From contig NC_085068.1 in assembly GCF_963662255.1 (NCBI RefSeq), forward strand, positions 6,138,001-6,202,000: DNA of 64,000 nt, in the 5' to 3' direction. Position 1 is the stretch's first letter; each line of letters opens with the position of its first letter. The translations under genes were made by a program, and so were the position numbers. Positions 1-11,145 of this stretch are shown one piece after another. The DNA comes from Cinclus cinclus. Taxonomy: Eukaryota > Chordata > Aves > Passeriformes > Cinclidae. Under the pieces are notes generated by a model. It saw only the letters and a list, made by a program, of their open reading frames with translations. It had not been told where the DNA came from and made no database searches.

Positions 1-3000
1 TTGTGAGTGATGGTGACTAATTGGAGAACATCTTGGGGGGACACCCTGAACGTGTGGGAAATGTCAGCCAGCTGGAGGCTGCCTTGGAGCCCTCTGGGTT
101 AGCAGGGCCCACCAGGAACTTTACAGATAAATGGCATGAGGAGCATCCTTTGCTTCAGCCTCCCCCATCTTTAGTAACTGATAATTAATCAGTTTAGTTA
201 TTTAAGTTATCAGTTAACTCATAAGTTACTGATCAGTTATTCTGATAATTAATCTGACATGTAGGTATAATATTCTGATTTCTTCCAGGTCATTCAGAGC
301 ATCTCTGGCTAGAGGAGCCTCTGGCAGTGATGAACTTGGATAAATCAGTTGCCCTTCCAAAAAAAAAAAAAAAAATTAAAAACCCAAGTAATAAAAAACA
401 TCAACACAGAGAAAAAAAAATCCTAAAAACACCCATTCATATTCTAAAATCTTTTCCCAGGCTCTGATGCTCTCACAGAGGGACTGACCTCTCCTAGAAA
501 ACTGTGGTGTTCCTGGCTTGCCATCACTGGCTGTGCCAGAGAGACAGGTTGGGAACCCCTGGTTCAAAATTCCAGCAGATCCTACATTCCAAAGGGAAAA
601 TTTACCCATTGGAAGGAGGGCTCCTGTTACAGGAATCAAGACTTGCACTGGATGAAATATTGGATTTAATTGTCAGACCACTGGCTAGTCATGCTGGTGT
701 TCCTGAAAGATTCTCTTCCAGCGTGGATGAGATGGTGCTCCCACCTCAGAAAGCAACTCAGGATTTATATGTCAAAGCCTTTCACTGCCGGTGATAAAGC
801 CAAATAAATTCTGCAAGGGGACTTCAAACAAAATCTCAAAACATTCATTAAAATTACAGCAGTCCTGCATAAAAGACTAATGGGTCTGTAGCAGTAAAAC
901 GTACTTTTTAATGGACACAGAAAGTGGATCAGGTCTTTGCTTAAATACCATTACACAATGTATTTTAAAGGAAAGAAGGTCTTGCACTTAAAAAGAACAT
1001 TAATAAGAGTGGCCCAGAACAACCACTTTTAATAAAAAATACATGTATAAATATAATGCTAATTCTGCTGGCCTGTGGAATATGCCCACCACAATTGCCA
1101 CGCAACACACCCACGACTGGGGTCCATAGCAGGTAAAATATTCAAATTATGATCATTAAAGGGTCGCAGCTTTTGTCTAGAGAAGCCACTAGAGCTGAGA
1201 ACAGGCAGGATTCTGTGAGGAATGGGAAGTCCTGGTTAAAAGAGAGGGATTTGTGCGGAGGAGCCTCCTCAGACCCGTGCAGTAACATCTCCACAGTCAC
1301 CCTGCAGATGCTCTGAGCCCTCACAGCACAACTCACGTTCCAAACCCTCCAGCAGCAGAGTCCCACAATGTCCCCCATTGTTCCCCGAGGCTCCCCCCGG
1401 ACCAGAACAATGGCCTGGTTGTAGTCCCAAGGAGCTGGGACGGATCTGCTGTCTGTGAGCAGGGAGGGGAGCTGGGGGAAACCCTGCTGTCCTCTTAGGT
1501 GCTGAAAAGCCTTTCATTTAGTCTGATATCCAGGGCCCTCAGTTAACCAGGGACCATCTCTGAGCACATCTCCCTGGCAGCGTGGGATGGGCTTTTGGCT
1601 GCTTGGCCTGACGTGCCCGTTCTGAATCTAAACACCACCAGGACAACTGGGAGGAGACCAGGGCTCAGAACCGGCTCCTCCACGGAGCTCTTGGAGATGA
1701 CCAGCAGCGGGCTTGGGTTTTCCAGCCTGGCCCAGGGGCTCAGCAGGGTCTGGGGGAGCTCTGGAGGAGCTCCATGTGCTCCTCAGGTGGGGCACAGGAG
1801 CCTGGCCGTGCCCGTGACCGGGGCTTCACCCCTGGTGCTCCAACAGAGCCGTTTTGTTCCCCTGGCGTGGAGGGCGTCCAAACACGGAGCCTTCAGCGAG
1901 GGCAGGAAGAGCGTTTGAAGCAAATTCTTGCAGAAATAAATGTGAATTTACTTAACTTACCATGTCTCCTGCTTTTCCCCTCGCCCCCCCCCCCCCGCCT
2001 TTTCCTTCCTACTGCTGTTCCTCAATAGCATCCCTCTCCTTTCCAAGTCATCCCTCACACTCACCACTGTGTCCCCCGCTCCCTTTTGCCACCCACTGCC
2101 TGCTGCTTTATTTTCTTTTCCCGGTTTCTTTCCCCTCCCTCCACCTCAGCACAGACTTCATTCCAGGTGAGAATGTTTTACCTAGTGACTCTGTAAAAAC
2201 ACGCTGTACAAAAAGCCCTGACCCTCACCATTTTTGGCCCTTCAGAATGCACTCGCACAAAGCCAATCGTGCAGAAAGGGATCCACAGAACCAAACCTGC
2301 ACAAAAATATTTGTTTCCCATTTTCTTTCCTCTAGTGGATGTGAGGTTTTATGACTTTGTCAGCTACACAAATTTATGTCCTGAGTTCCAGCACTTTGCA
2401 TCAAACTTTTGCCTGGATGTGCTTACAAGTTAATAGAGTTTTCCTTTACACAGGTTGAACATTAGAAATATAAACCTCCAAAACCCCAAATTTTAAAACA
2501 ATCTTTCAACACTAATCTTGTGGGTTGAAGCCAATCTTATCATTTGAGAGCTGATTCCCTTTCTAGGCTCCTTGGTGAAGCTAGGCCATCTCCAGGAAGA
2601 GCAAAACACAAGATCTTGAGAATCTGCTCCCTGGAGGAGCGCAGGGAGAAAAGCACAAGGACAAAGGTGGAAAAGGGCTTTTCCACACTTCAGAGTCCTG
2701 CAGGAGCCCCCATTCCCCCAGACACAGCCCAGGGGCTGTGGGGACAATAAAATTTCCTCTTCTATTCCTCGGTTATTTCTTTTTAGGGATGTCCAAACTT
2801 CTCCATCCTCCACCCTGCCATGACTGAGCACAGACACCTCAGTAACAGCCTCCACAACAGCTGCACTCTCTCTTTCTTGTCATCTAAATTCCCTACAAAA
2901 ATGAGCTCAGAATTTTCCAGAACAGGAACAATCTCAGCAGCCAAAGCAAGAGGACAATTCCCTGCTTGCCACCTGCCAACAAAATTCCCAGCACTGCTCT

Positions 3001-5010
3001 GTGTGACAGCAACAAAAACACCTTTGCTTCCCCCATGAGCCTGGGAAGAGTTAAATCCTCTCCTGTTCAAGCTCCTGGAGCTTTTGGAGTGCAGATATGT
3101 CCCGAATAATATTCAGGTTGCCATTAAGTATGTTATATTAATACTCTGTATTAAATTTTAATATATTGGTTATAGAGGAGAAAAATTGTCCTTCAGGTTG
3201 GGGAGGTATTAAAGAGTTTTGGGGGGAAAAAAATCTTTCTTTTGAAAGAAGCATTTATCAGGCAGTTCCTATGACATTGGTTACTCCTCAGAGAACTTCA
3301 CTGGGATGTTCAGAACCCAGGGGACCCTCCACATTAATAAAAATTAGAGATTCAGCAGCATGTCTTCATTTTAGTTCATCAAACATGGACTGGAAATGTG
3401 CACCCAAACCTAAAAAAAGCATCTAATTCCAAGGGCATGGTGATGGTTCCTCCCAGTTTTAATTATCAGTAAAGCACAGTGAGCCCGCTGACTGGGGATT
3501 TTCTTTACCTGACCCCATCTTTTCATATTCTGAGGAAAAAAAAAAAAAATAAAAAACAAAAAAACCCCCAACAGCCTTCTTTTGGCAAGTCCTCTGCAAA
3601 TCAGACTCAAGCCAGAGTTCAGGTGGATCCCAAAATCCCAGCTCCTTTGCCTCCATGGGGATTTTTATGGTGTCCAGTTCTCCTCCAGACTACCTGGAAG
3701 GTTTCATATTTCCCAAAGGGAAGAAAATGCTTGTGCTGGGACAGCACTGGAACAGAACTGGAACCATTGATCCCAGAGGCCCAGATCCTCCAGCAGCAGA
3801 AGGAAACAAAGGAGGCTGTGTTTTCTGGGAATGAGATGGAAGAAAAATAATTTTGGCTGAACCAGCACTTAGCAATGAAAACCCTTTTTGTCAGAAAATT
3901 CCCAACTAAGTCTGCCGGTGGGAAAAATACAAATATCTTGTCCCATTGCTCTGAATCATCCTGATCCAAGACACAGCTGATCAGGGGGTATCACAGGGAA
4001 GTTCTTTCCCTTGGAAAGCCTCATGGCATCAGCAGCAGAGCAGTCTTTAAGGAAAAGCTCTTCTCAATTACAAACACCATTCCTTAAAAATATTTCAGGA
4101 GAAGAAGAAGAGCAGATTCCAATTTTCTTTTGAAATTATTTCTTGAGTTTTGAGTTAGCAGCATGAAGATGAAACTGGAATGAAACAGATGTTTCAGCCT
4201 CACAGGATCACAGGAAGGCACAGGAGGCATCTGGATACTGAGCTTTGTTTCATGGAAAGTTTCACTACATTTTCTTTATCCTATTTTCAAACAGAAAAGA
4301 CTAAACATTTCCCAAAGCGACAACTCCAAGCACTGCTCTGGCTTCTTTATATACACAGCATTGATAAAAGGCAGAAAATAATGTTCAGTGCTAATTGCCA
4401 AGAGTAGCCTTAACTTCTTGTTTCCTTCAGGTGCACCTTGAAGACACATCAAACACACCCAGAGCCAGCAGAGAGCCTGAATGAGTTCAGTGTCTCTACA
4501 CTTTCATTAGCAGAAAAGCCATAGTTCATTTCCTAAAGAAAAAAAAAAAAAGGAAATTGAAGGGTTGGTTTTAATCTTGTCCCGGCCTGAGTGAATCCAA
4601 GAGCTGGAGCAAATGGGATCCCCGTAAATCTAACGGCAGCCCGGTGAAACCTTATCCCAGGGCTTTTTTAGGAAGTACTTAGTGTAAGAAGTAGCAGAAC
4701 TGGTTAGTGGAAACAGACCCTCTCCTCCTGCTGCAGCCGGGCCCTGCTGCTGTGACCCTGCCAGATGTGGCACCAGGGCCACGGAGGGACCCTCGCCATG
4801 GAATTAATCAGTTCCCATTTATTTAACCCCTCCCGTGCCCGTGCTGGGCGACTCTGCACAAGCCTGCAGGTTTCTGCAGCCGCTCAAGGCTGAGAAAGGC
4901 ACAGACAAACCTTTCCTGCCACTGAGAGAACAGAAATCCAAACAACCCAGGAGACTCTGAGAAATCCTGGGTGCCCTTGGAGCCCAAGGCTGGTGGTTGG
5001 AGAGAAGAGA
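1..5010. other. Intergenic, no gene recognised
   Basis: I see no exon with a family match. It holds an AT-rich imperfect direct repeat at 175-260 (ctgataattaatcag and ctgataattaatctg), an A run at 360-375, a run of 13 C at 1984-1996, and pyrimidine-rich sequence at 1960-2150. Short ORFs here are unremarkable. Confidence 0.6.
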
Positions 5011-5170
5011 GGAGAAGGAGAAGGAGAAGGAGAAGGAGAAGGAGAAGGAGAAGGAGAAGGAGAAGGAGAAGGAGAAGGAGAAGGAGAAGGAGAAGGAGAA
5101 GGAGAAGGAGAAGGAGAAGGAGAAGGAGAAGGAGAAGGAGAAGGAGAAGGAGAAGGAGAAGGAGAAGGAG
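5011..5170. repeat. (GGAGAA)n hexanucleotide microsatellite, about 26 copies
   Basis: This is an uninterrupted polypurine tract on the + strand of about 160 bases, perfect or nearly so. It creates spurious ORFs of Glu-Lys, Gly-Glu and poly-Arg on one strand, and Phe-Ser and poly-Leu on the other. None is a gene. Confidence 0.98.
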
Positions 5171-5467
5171 GAGGTCCTGGGCTGTGCCATCAGCTGGGCA
5201 GTGTTTGCAGAGCCCTGTTGCAGTTCCCAGCCCCAGGACCCCTCTTAGATGTGACTTCACAGCCTGGAACTCGTCCTTACGTGGACCCACCTCCTGTTCT
5301 GCCCCTGGAATAACTCCTGGAGTGGCTCTAATTCCCTCTCCAAGCTGAATTCCCTACCTGGCTTCTCCCAGACTCACACACGGTGATTTCAGGGCTTGGA
5401 CAGCACAGCCCTGCCCTGTCCTGGGCTGTTCCCCACAACCCCTGATCACATCCCTCCTGTGCCTGCT

Positions 5468-5503
5468 GATCCCAGTGATCCCAGTGATCCCAGTGATCCC
5501 AGT
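5468..5503. repeat. (GATCCCAGT)4 tandem repeat
   Basis: Four perfect copies of a 9-bp unit lie in otherwise unique intergenic sequence. Confidence 0.95.
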
Positions 5504-5799
5504 GCCTGAACGGACCAGGAATCTCTGGGATACAGGCAAAAACTGCTGCCATCCACGGGGGGAGAGGGGAAATCTCACCCCTTCAAAAGGGCTGAGCTTA
5601 CGTGGTCAGCGTGGTGGATGGAAAACTGGAAAACAAAAGGATATCCTGGAAATGGAAATGGGAAGTTGAAAGGAAAGCTTAGGAAGCAAAAATGTACTTT
5701 TTGGGTGTAAGAGGAAGCTCTGGTATCTGGACTAATAACAAGCAGGGAAAGGGCTGTGCTCCCTCTTCCCACCTGTGCCTGAGCAGCATTATTTCAAGC

Positions 5800-6200
5800 T
5801 TCCTGATGTTGTGTTTTTTATTTAATTTTCCAGCGAACGCACTCTTTTATCATCCAGAACCGTGAAAGTAAATTAAGAAGAAATGGTTTTCTTTCAATTA
5901 GACTCACAGTTGCTTTGAGTAACTGCCTATAATTCTATTTAATGAAAAAATAAAATCATTATTCCAGCTCTCCCTGTGCCCTGACAAGCACACAGACGGG
6001 CCCCATTAGCAAGCACTGTAGATTTACTTAATTAGAAAAATATTTTGTTTTTTCCAATTTTTAAAAAAAGAGAAAGAGAGGGAGGGGGGGAAAAAAGCAA
6101 AAAAGAAACCTGCAGGCACAATATTAATCTAACCTGTTACCTGGTGCTTAATAACTTATAAACTAAAGTCATCTATCAATCTATAATTTAGTTTTGCCTT
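5800..6200. promoter_or_regulatory. Candidate conserved noncoding element
   Basis: This AT-rich, non-repetitive stretch has several homeodomain-type cores (taattaga, ttaattag, ttcaattag) and complex sequence without ORFs. Such texture is typical of vertebrate enhancers near developmental genes. It is a suspicion from composition only. Confidence 0.2.
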
Positions 6201-7639
6201 TGATCTGCTCCAACCCTTGGCTCCCAGTCTGGCAGCTGCTGCTGTCTTATCCTTCCTGCTTCGCTTTCAAGCACAAGGTCCCACACCCTGCCTGGGCTTT
6301 AATGGGATTTTTGGGCACAGAACCCTGAGGTTTGAGGGTGCAGAAGAGCAGAACTTACACCTTGAGCTTAAGGAAATAACAGAACCACAGGAGGGAGCCC
6401 AGTGCCCACCCTGGACCAGCCACCCACCCTCTGTGCCCTTCCCTGGGGGTGATGCTCCCATCCCACTCTAGGCTGAGGGCTGGGAGACGTTCAGGACGTG
6501 ATCTGCAGCTGTCAGTGACCACCTGGACTGGTTTCAACACCTTTAAAACAAATATTCTGCTTTTGGTGAGCGTTTCCACAGCAGAAGAGCCAAATAACAA
6601 CAGGACAATGAAATGGAACTACTTGGGCCAGCTGTGCCCAGCCCGGGCAGTGACAGTGCAAACGAGAGCATTCTCCAGGAGAAAGAGACCAAACCCCACA
6701 TTTCTGACAACAAATCTCATGGAGCTTCTACTGCACTGCTAGCAAACTCCAACAGAAAGTCCTGTGGGGATCCTTAAGCACGGCCATGTGCTGGGCTCCA
6801 GGTTTCAGAGATTCCCTGGCATTTATGGGTTCCAGGGAACAATGCCCTCTCATTTTCTCTGCATCTCCCTTTCTTTCCTGATGATTATTACTCCTCTGCG
6901 GAGGAATGAATGCCTCCAAGAAGAGGAAGTTTCAATTAGGACGCCGAAACCCTAAGCTGTAGTTTTATGGCTTTACATTAACATATAGAGATTCGCTCCA
7001 GGTACCGTAACAAAATCAACATCCAGCCACACTCTCTGATTACAGAGCTGATAAAGAATTTATGGAACATAGCACAGGAAGCTGGGTCTTCGCTGGCTGC
7101 CATTCCAGGGGCAGTGCCCCTCGCTAGGAAATGATGGGGGCAGTGGCAGAGCAGATAAAACACACAGGGCTGCCCCTCGGCTGCTGTAAATCACCCCCTT
7201 CACCCCTTCCCGAGCCACGCAGGGCTCTGCAGCTGGCTGGAGCACTCCACCCTTGTCTCATGCAACGATTCCTTCCCCTTTCAGCATTCACTGTCTGTCC
7301 TTTGCTAAAATTACACATTAACCTCCAAGGACTGCAGTTTTTCACTGTACCCTTCATAGCCACTCTCTGCCTGCCTGAGCTGGGAACTTTCAGATTTTCA
7401 CCCATCCTTACAGAAGCTCTTGAATTAATAAGGGCCAGTGATTGTGCCAGCAGGTAAATTCAAACGTCAAAAATCAAAATCTTTCTGTCTGTGCGGGGGG
7501 TGGGGGAAAAATAATTTTAAAGAAGAGTCAGGATTTTGCAAGCATGCTTTTGGAGCAAACTCCATGCGCTGAACCCACAAGGCAGCGGCAGCTTCCTGCT
7601 TCTGTGTTAATAAAAAATACAAATAAATAATAATTTCGG

Positions 7640-7840
7640 GGACTATTCCCAAACGGGAGTGCGTGCCCTTTCCCGCGGTGCTCTGGCCCCCCCTGCTGGC
7701 GAGCCCCGGGACCGGGGGTGGCGATCGGGGCTGCTCCTCCTCTTCAGCCCGATTTAGGGACAAACCCCAATTTCTTAACGCGCCGCAACCACCGGAATCT
7801 TCATCTTGCTGGAGAGAATCCCCGGATTCCCGTGGAAAGG
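7640..7840. promoter_or_regulatory. Small orphan CpG cluster
   Basis: CpG frequency is locally high (cccgcggtgc, ggcgatcgggg, aacgcgccgcaaccaccgg) in a 200-base patch with no gene nearby. It could be a distal regulatory element or an unannotated start site. No ORF of interest follows. Confidence 0.3.
7686..7699 (-). promoter_or_regulatory. CTCF-like motif (CCAGCAGGGGGGGC on the minus strand)
   Basis: It matches the CTCF core consensus CCASYAGRKGGCRS at 13 of 14 positions by eye, inside the orphan CpG cluster. Occupancy cannot be judged from sequence. Confidence 0.4.
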
Positions 7841-8929
7841 GGAATTCAGCGCTGATTTTGTGTCCAAGATGAGGTGAGAGGGGTTTGGTCGGATCCCAAA
7901 CGTCCCAAGGGAGCGCCAGGGATGCTGTGCAGCCTCATCCCAGGACCTGTCTGGTTCCAGGCTCTAGGTCCGCCCTGCTGTCCTGAACCGGTATCAAGAG
8001 TGCCCAAAGCCTCTCTTACAGATGGCCCAGTCCCAAAACCCCTGGTGACAGATCCCTCAATCTCCTCAGGTAACGTGTTCCCATCTTAGGACAAAATTCC
8101 TGCTGCTTTCCATCAAGGGATTGACTCCTGATCCAAAGTGCTCTTGGCAGGATAATGTGTGAAAATTCCCAGAGTGACATTTTATCCAAGGGATAAGAAC
8201 AGGGTGAGCCTCATCTGGAGATTTTACCCATCCAAGATCTTGGAAAAACCTCCTAAATTCAAATCCACTGCACCTGCCATCAGACAGAGTGGGCAGCCCC
8301 ACCTACAAATCACAGCTTGCATTTCTCCTTCATATTTGGATTTATCTTCCTTTAATTATTATGTCCTTAAGACCCAATTCCAGCTCTCTGCTTAACTTCT
8401 GAGTGTAATTTAAAAACCATAAAAAGATGGAAAAAACCCCCATTCTTCGAATTTCATGTGAGCTGGCTATTATTTATATTAGAATATAAATGATATAATC
8501 ATTATTTATAGTGTATCTGGGGGGTGGAAGTATAACCACCTGAAAAAAAAACCCAAAAAATTACAACAAAATAATTAAATTATATCAAAATAAAATTATA
8601 TCAAAATAATCAAACTATATATTAATTTTCCATTCAATCAGCAGAAAATGTCTACCAAAAAAGGAAACAAAATGGGGGTAAAACTAAAGTAAATTAGTTC
8701 TTATTAGGAAATTCAGAATTTCTTAAGTAGATACCAATCAGGAAGGCTGAGACAGCCTGGTGCAAGGGTGCCCAGAGCTTGAGTGTGCACAGGGGTGTGC
8801 AAGGGCACATCTGGGGGCCCCAAATTGCCCAAAAGAAACCCAAAAGAAACCCAAACCAAACTCAGCACTGCAGCAGGACCAGCACAGGGAGAACTCCCTT
8901 GTCTGACTTCATTAATCCAACTCTTGCTC

Positions 8930-9180
8930 GTGTATCAAAGTGCAGCACGTTTTCTTGTAAAAATGATTAAGCTGCTAATTAAGCTGTTTATAACTTGTTT
9001 CCCTGGTTGCTAATGATAATTAACATGCAAATTAGCTGAGGGAAGAGAGGCACAGGGGTCCTCAGTTCATTACCAAGTTAATTACTGTTTGCATACTTAA
9101 ACACAACAGTTATAAATGGTGGCATTTAATGTAATGGCCAAGATGATAATTATACCAACGACATTTTGAAAAGTCATTTC
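8930..9180. promoter_or_regulatory. Candidate conserved noncoding element with octamer and homeodomain motifs
   Basis: It contains an octamer-like atgcaaat (near 9025), a reversed gtttgcat (near 9088), and several taat cores (ctaattaag, gataattaac, gttaattac) within 250 bases. No repeat family or ORF explains it. Function is inferred from motif clustering only. Confidence 0.25.
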
Positions 9181-10047
9181 ACTCTGTGCTATTTTTCTGG
9201 GTGATTGATGTTGCCATGGCTGGTTGATAAACTTACTGCAGGCCAAGATGATTTGGAAACAGCAGAACCTAACAAGTTATCCCTTAACAACATCCCCTTA
9301 TTCCTGCTTTTTGAGAAGCAGGGAAGGAATAAAGGGAAATAAGTGCAGAAAGTGTCAATATTAAAAGAGGAGGGATAAAGTGGGCTGGTTAACAGTGTTT
9401 CATTTTGGTTGGCAGCATCAACAGCTTCCATTTTTTTATCCCTCACTGTCTGTTATTCCGAGTTTCAGCAGTGCTGGGAGTCCTTTCTGAGGCTCATCCC
9501 ATTGAACTCATCACTATCCTCAGCCTCAAATGCTTCTATCCTAAATAAACATGGCAAATAATGCATCACACCACAGAAATGGGATGAGTTTGTCACTTTG
9601 CACTGGGAAAAGTAGAAGCAGAGGGCACGGCTATTTTATTTTAATTTTTTTTAATGCCCCTTGCTTGGCATATTGAGGAATTTGTTCCGATGTCCCACAC
9701 TGGACACAGGTGCTGAGCCAGATGGAAAATCAGCCTAATTATGAGGGTGGGAAGTCTGGGATTGTTGGAGTGCTTGGATATCCAGAGATTGGTCTTGGTC
9801 CCCAATCACACGTGGCCCAACTGCTCCTCACTTCAGCACCTTCCATCTCGAAAATCCTGGATTTGCAAAGCCAGGCTGGAAAATGCTAGTGGAACAAGTC
9901 AGAGCAGGAAAGGACAAAATGACAAGGGGTGAGCTTTGAAATACTCAGCCAGATGGTGACTGGGTCAGATTATAAAATGACCAGGCTAAAACTTCTCCAG
10001 CCTGGGCCACCTTCCACCCACACATTTGAGAGCTCTCTTAAGCACCA

Positions 10048-10165
10048 ATGTAATGACTGGATGTGGCACTCAGAGCTCTGGTCTGGGTGACAAGGTGGTC
10101 ATTGGTCACAGGTTGGATTTGATGATCTTGGAACCCTTTCCCAACCTCATAATTCTGTGGTTTTA
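10048..10165 (+). mobile_element. CR1 LINE 3' end fragment
   Basis: The text reads tggatgtggcactcagagct, later ggttggatttgatgatcttg and cccaacctcataattctgtg, the standard CR1 3' terminal order on the + strand. It is a truncated, noncoding copy. Confidence 0.85.
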
Positions 10166-10779
10166 GCTGGAAATTTCTGCCCTTGAGACTTTGTATCAGA
10201 CGATGCAGCATCAGAGGGGAAGGTGGGTACGTGAACATCCTAAGGGAACGCCATGAACAACGTAGGGGTACCTCCTTCATTCACCCCACAGGTTTTTACT
10301 CTGAGTCAAGCACACTCTTCTGCCTGTGGAATAGGCAGAGCCACTTCCCTGCCTCACACAGAGCCACTGCAGAACTCCCAGCACAAGGAGAACAGATTAA
10401 ATTCTGCAATTGCACAGCTGAATCCCAGAGTCACAGCCCAGACAGCCACTGAGACAGCAAAGTCTGCATGTGGTGACCTCTGGGTACTTTCTGCTGTCAC
10501 TGCTTTAATCTCCAGAACATAAACAAAGGGATTATTCCTTTTTCTAATGGAACAACCATGCTTTTCTTGTAATCTCACTCAAGTGAGATCTTAATCCTGC
10601 TCCTTATCGAGGATCCCTGCAGTCCTTGGTTTTGTCATTCTTATTGGGTGAGAAGAGATGAAAATAGTCCAGTCCATGGAGAGATCTCCTTGGCCTTCTG
10701 TGCCACCTTCATGCACCCAGGAGGTTGTGATTGTCTGGAGAGCAGAGAAGTTTGACCAAAGAGCTGTCTAACATATTCT

Positions 10780-11145
10780 GTAATAGGATTTTAAATCCTG
10801 GAGAAAAGGAGGCTCAGGGGGGACCTTGTGTCTCTTCACAAGTCCCTGACACGAGGGTTGAGCCAGAGGGTTCTGCTCCCAGGGAACAGGGATAGGATGA
10901 GGGTAAACGACCCCAAACTGTGCCAGGGGAAGCTCAGGGTGGACATCAGGAGGGATTTCCCCATGGAAAGGGTGGTCAGGCCTTGGAAGGGGCTGCCCAG
11001 GGAGATTTGGAGTCCCCGTTCCTAGAGGTCCAAGGAAGGGCTGGATGTGACACTCAGTGCTCTGGGCTGGTAACGAGGTGGGGATTTGGCACAGTTTGGA
11101 CTCTGATCCTGCAGATTTTTTCCAACCTCAATGATTATGTGATAA
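10780..11145 (+). mobile_element. CR1 LINE 3' end, about 365 bp
   Basis: The order matches the CR1 3' region: gagaaaaggaggctcagggg, ccaggggaagctcagggtgg, ggctgcccagggagatttgg, then tccaacctcaatgattatgt. It is the longest CR1 piece in the window and carries no intact reverse transcriptase. Confidence 0.92.

Larger units (their letters stand above)
5175..10047. other. Intergenic, no gene recognised
   Basis: Apart from the short repeat at 5468, the CpG cluster and the two candidate elements listed, this is unique sequence with an AT-rich short tandem patch near 8560-8625 (attatatcaaaataa). No coding signal was seen. Confidence 0.6.

Noticed and set aside
4819..5348. Overlapping ORFs of poly-Leu, Phe-Ser, poly-Arg, Gly-Glu and Glu-Lys
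   Set aside because: All come from the (GGAGAA)n microsatellite read in different frames; no flanking coding signal.
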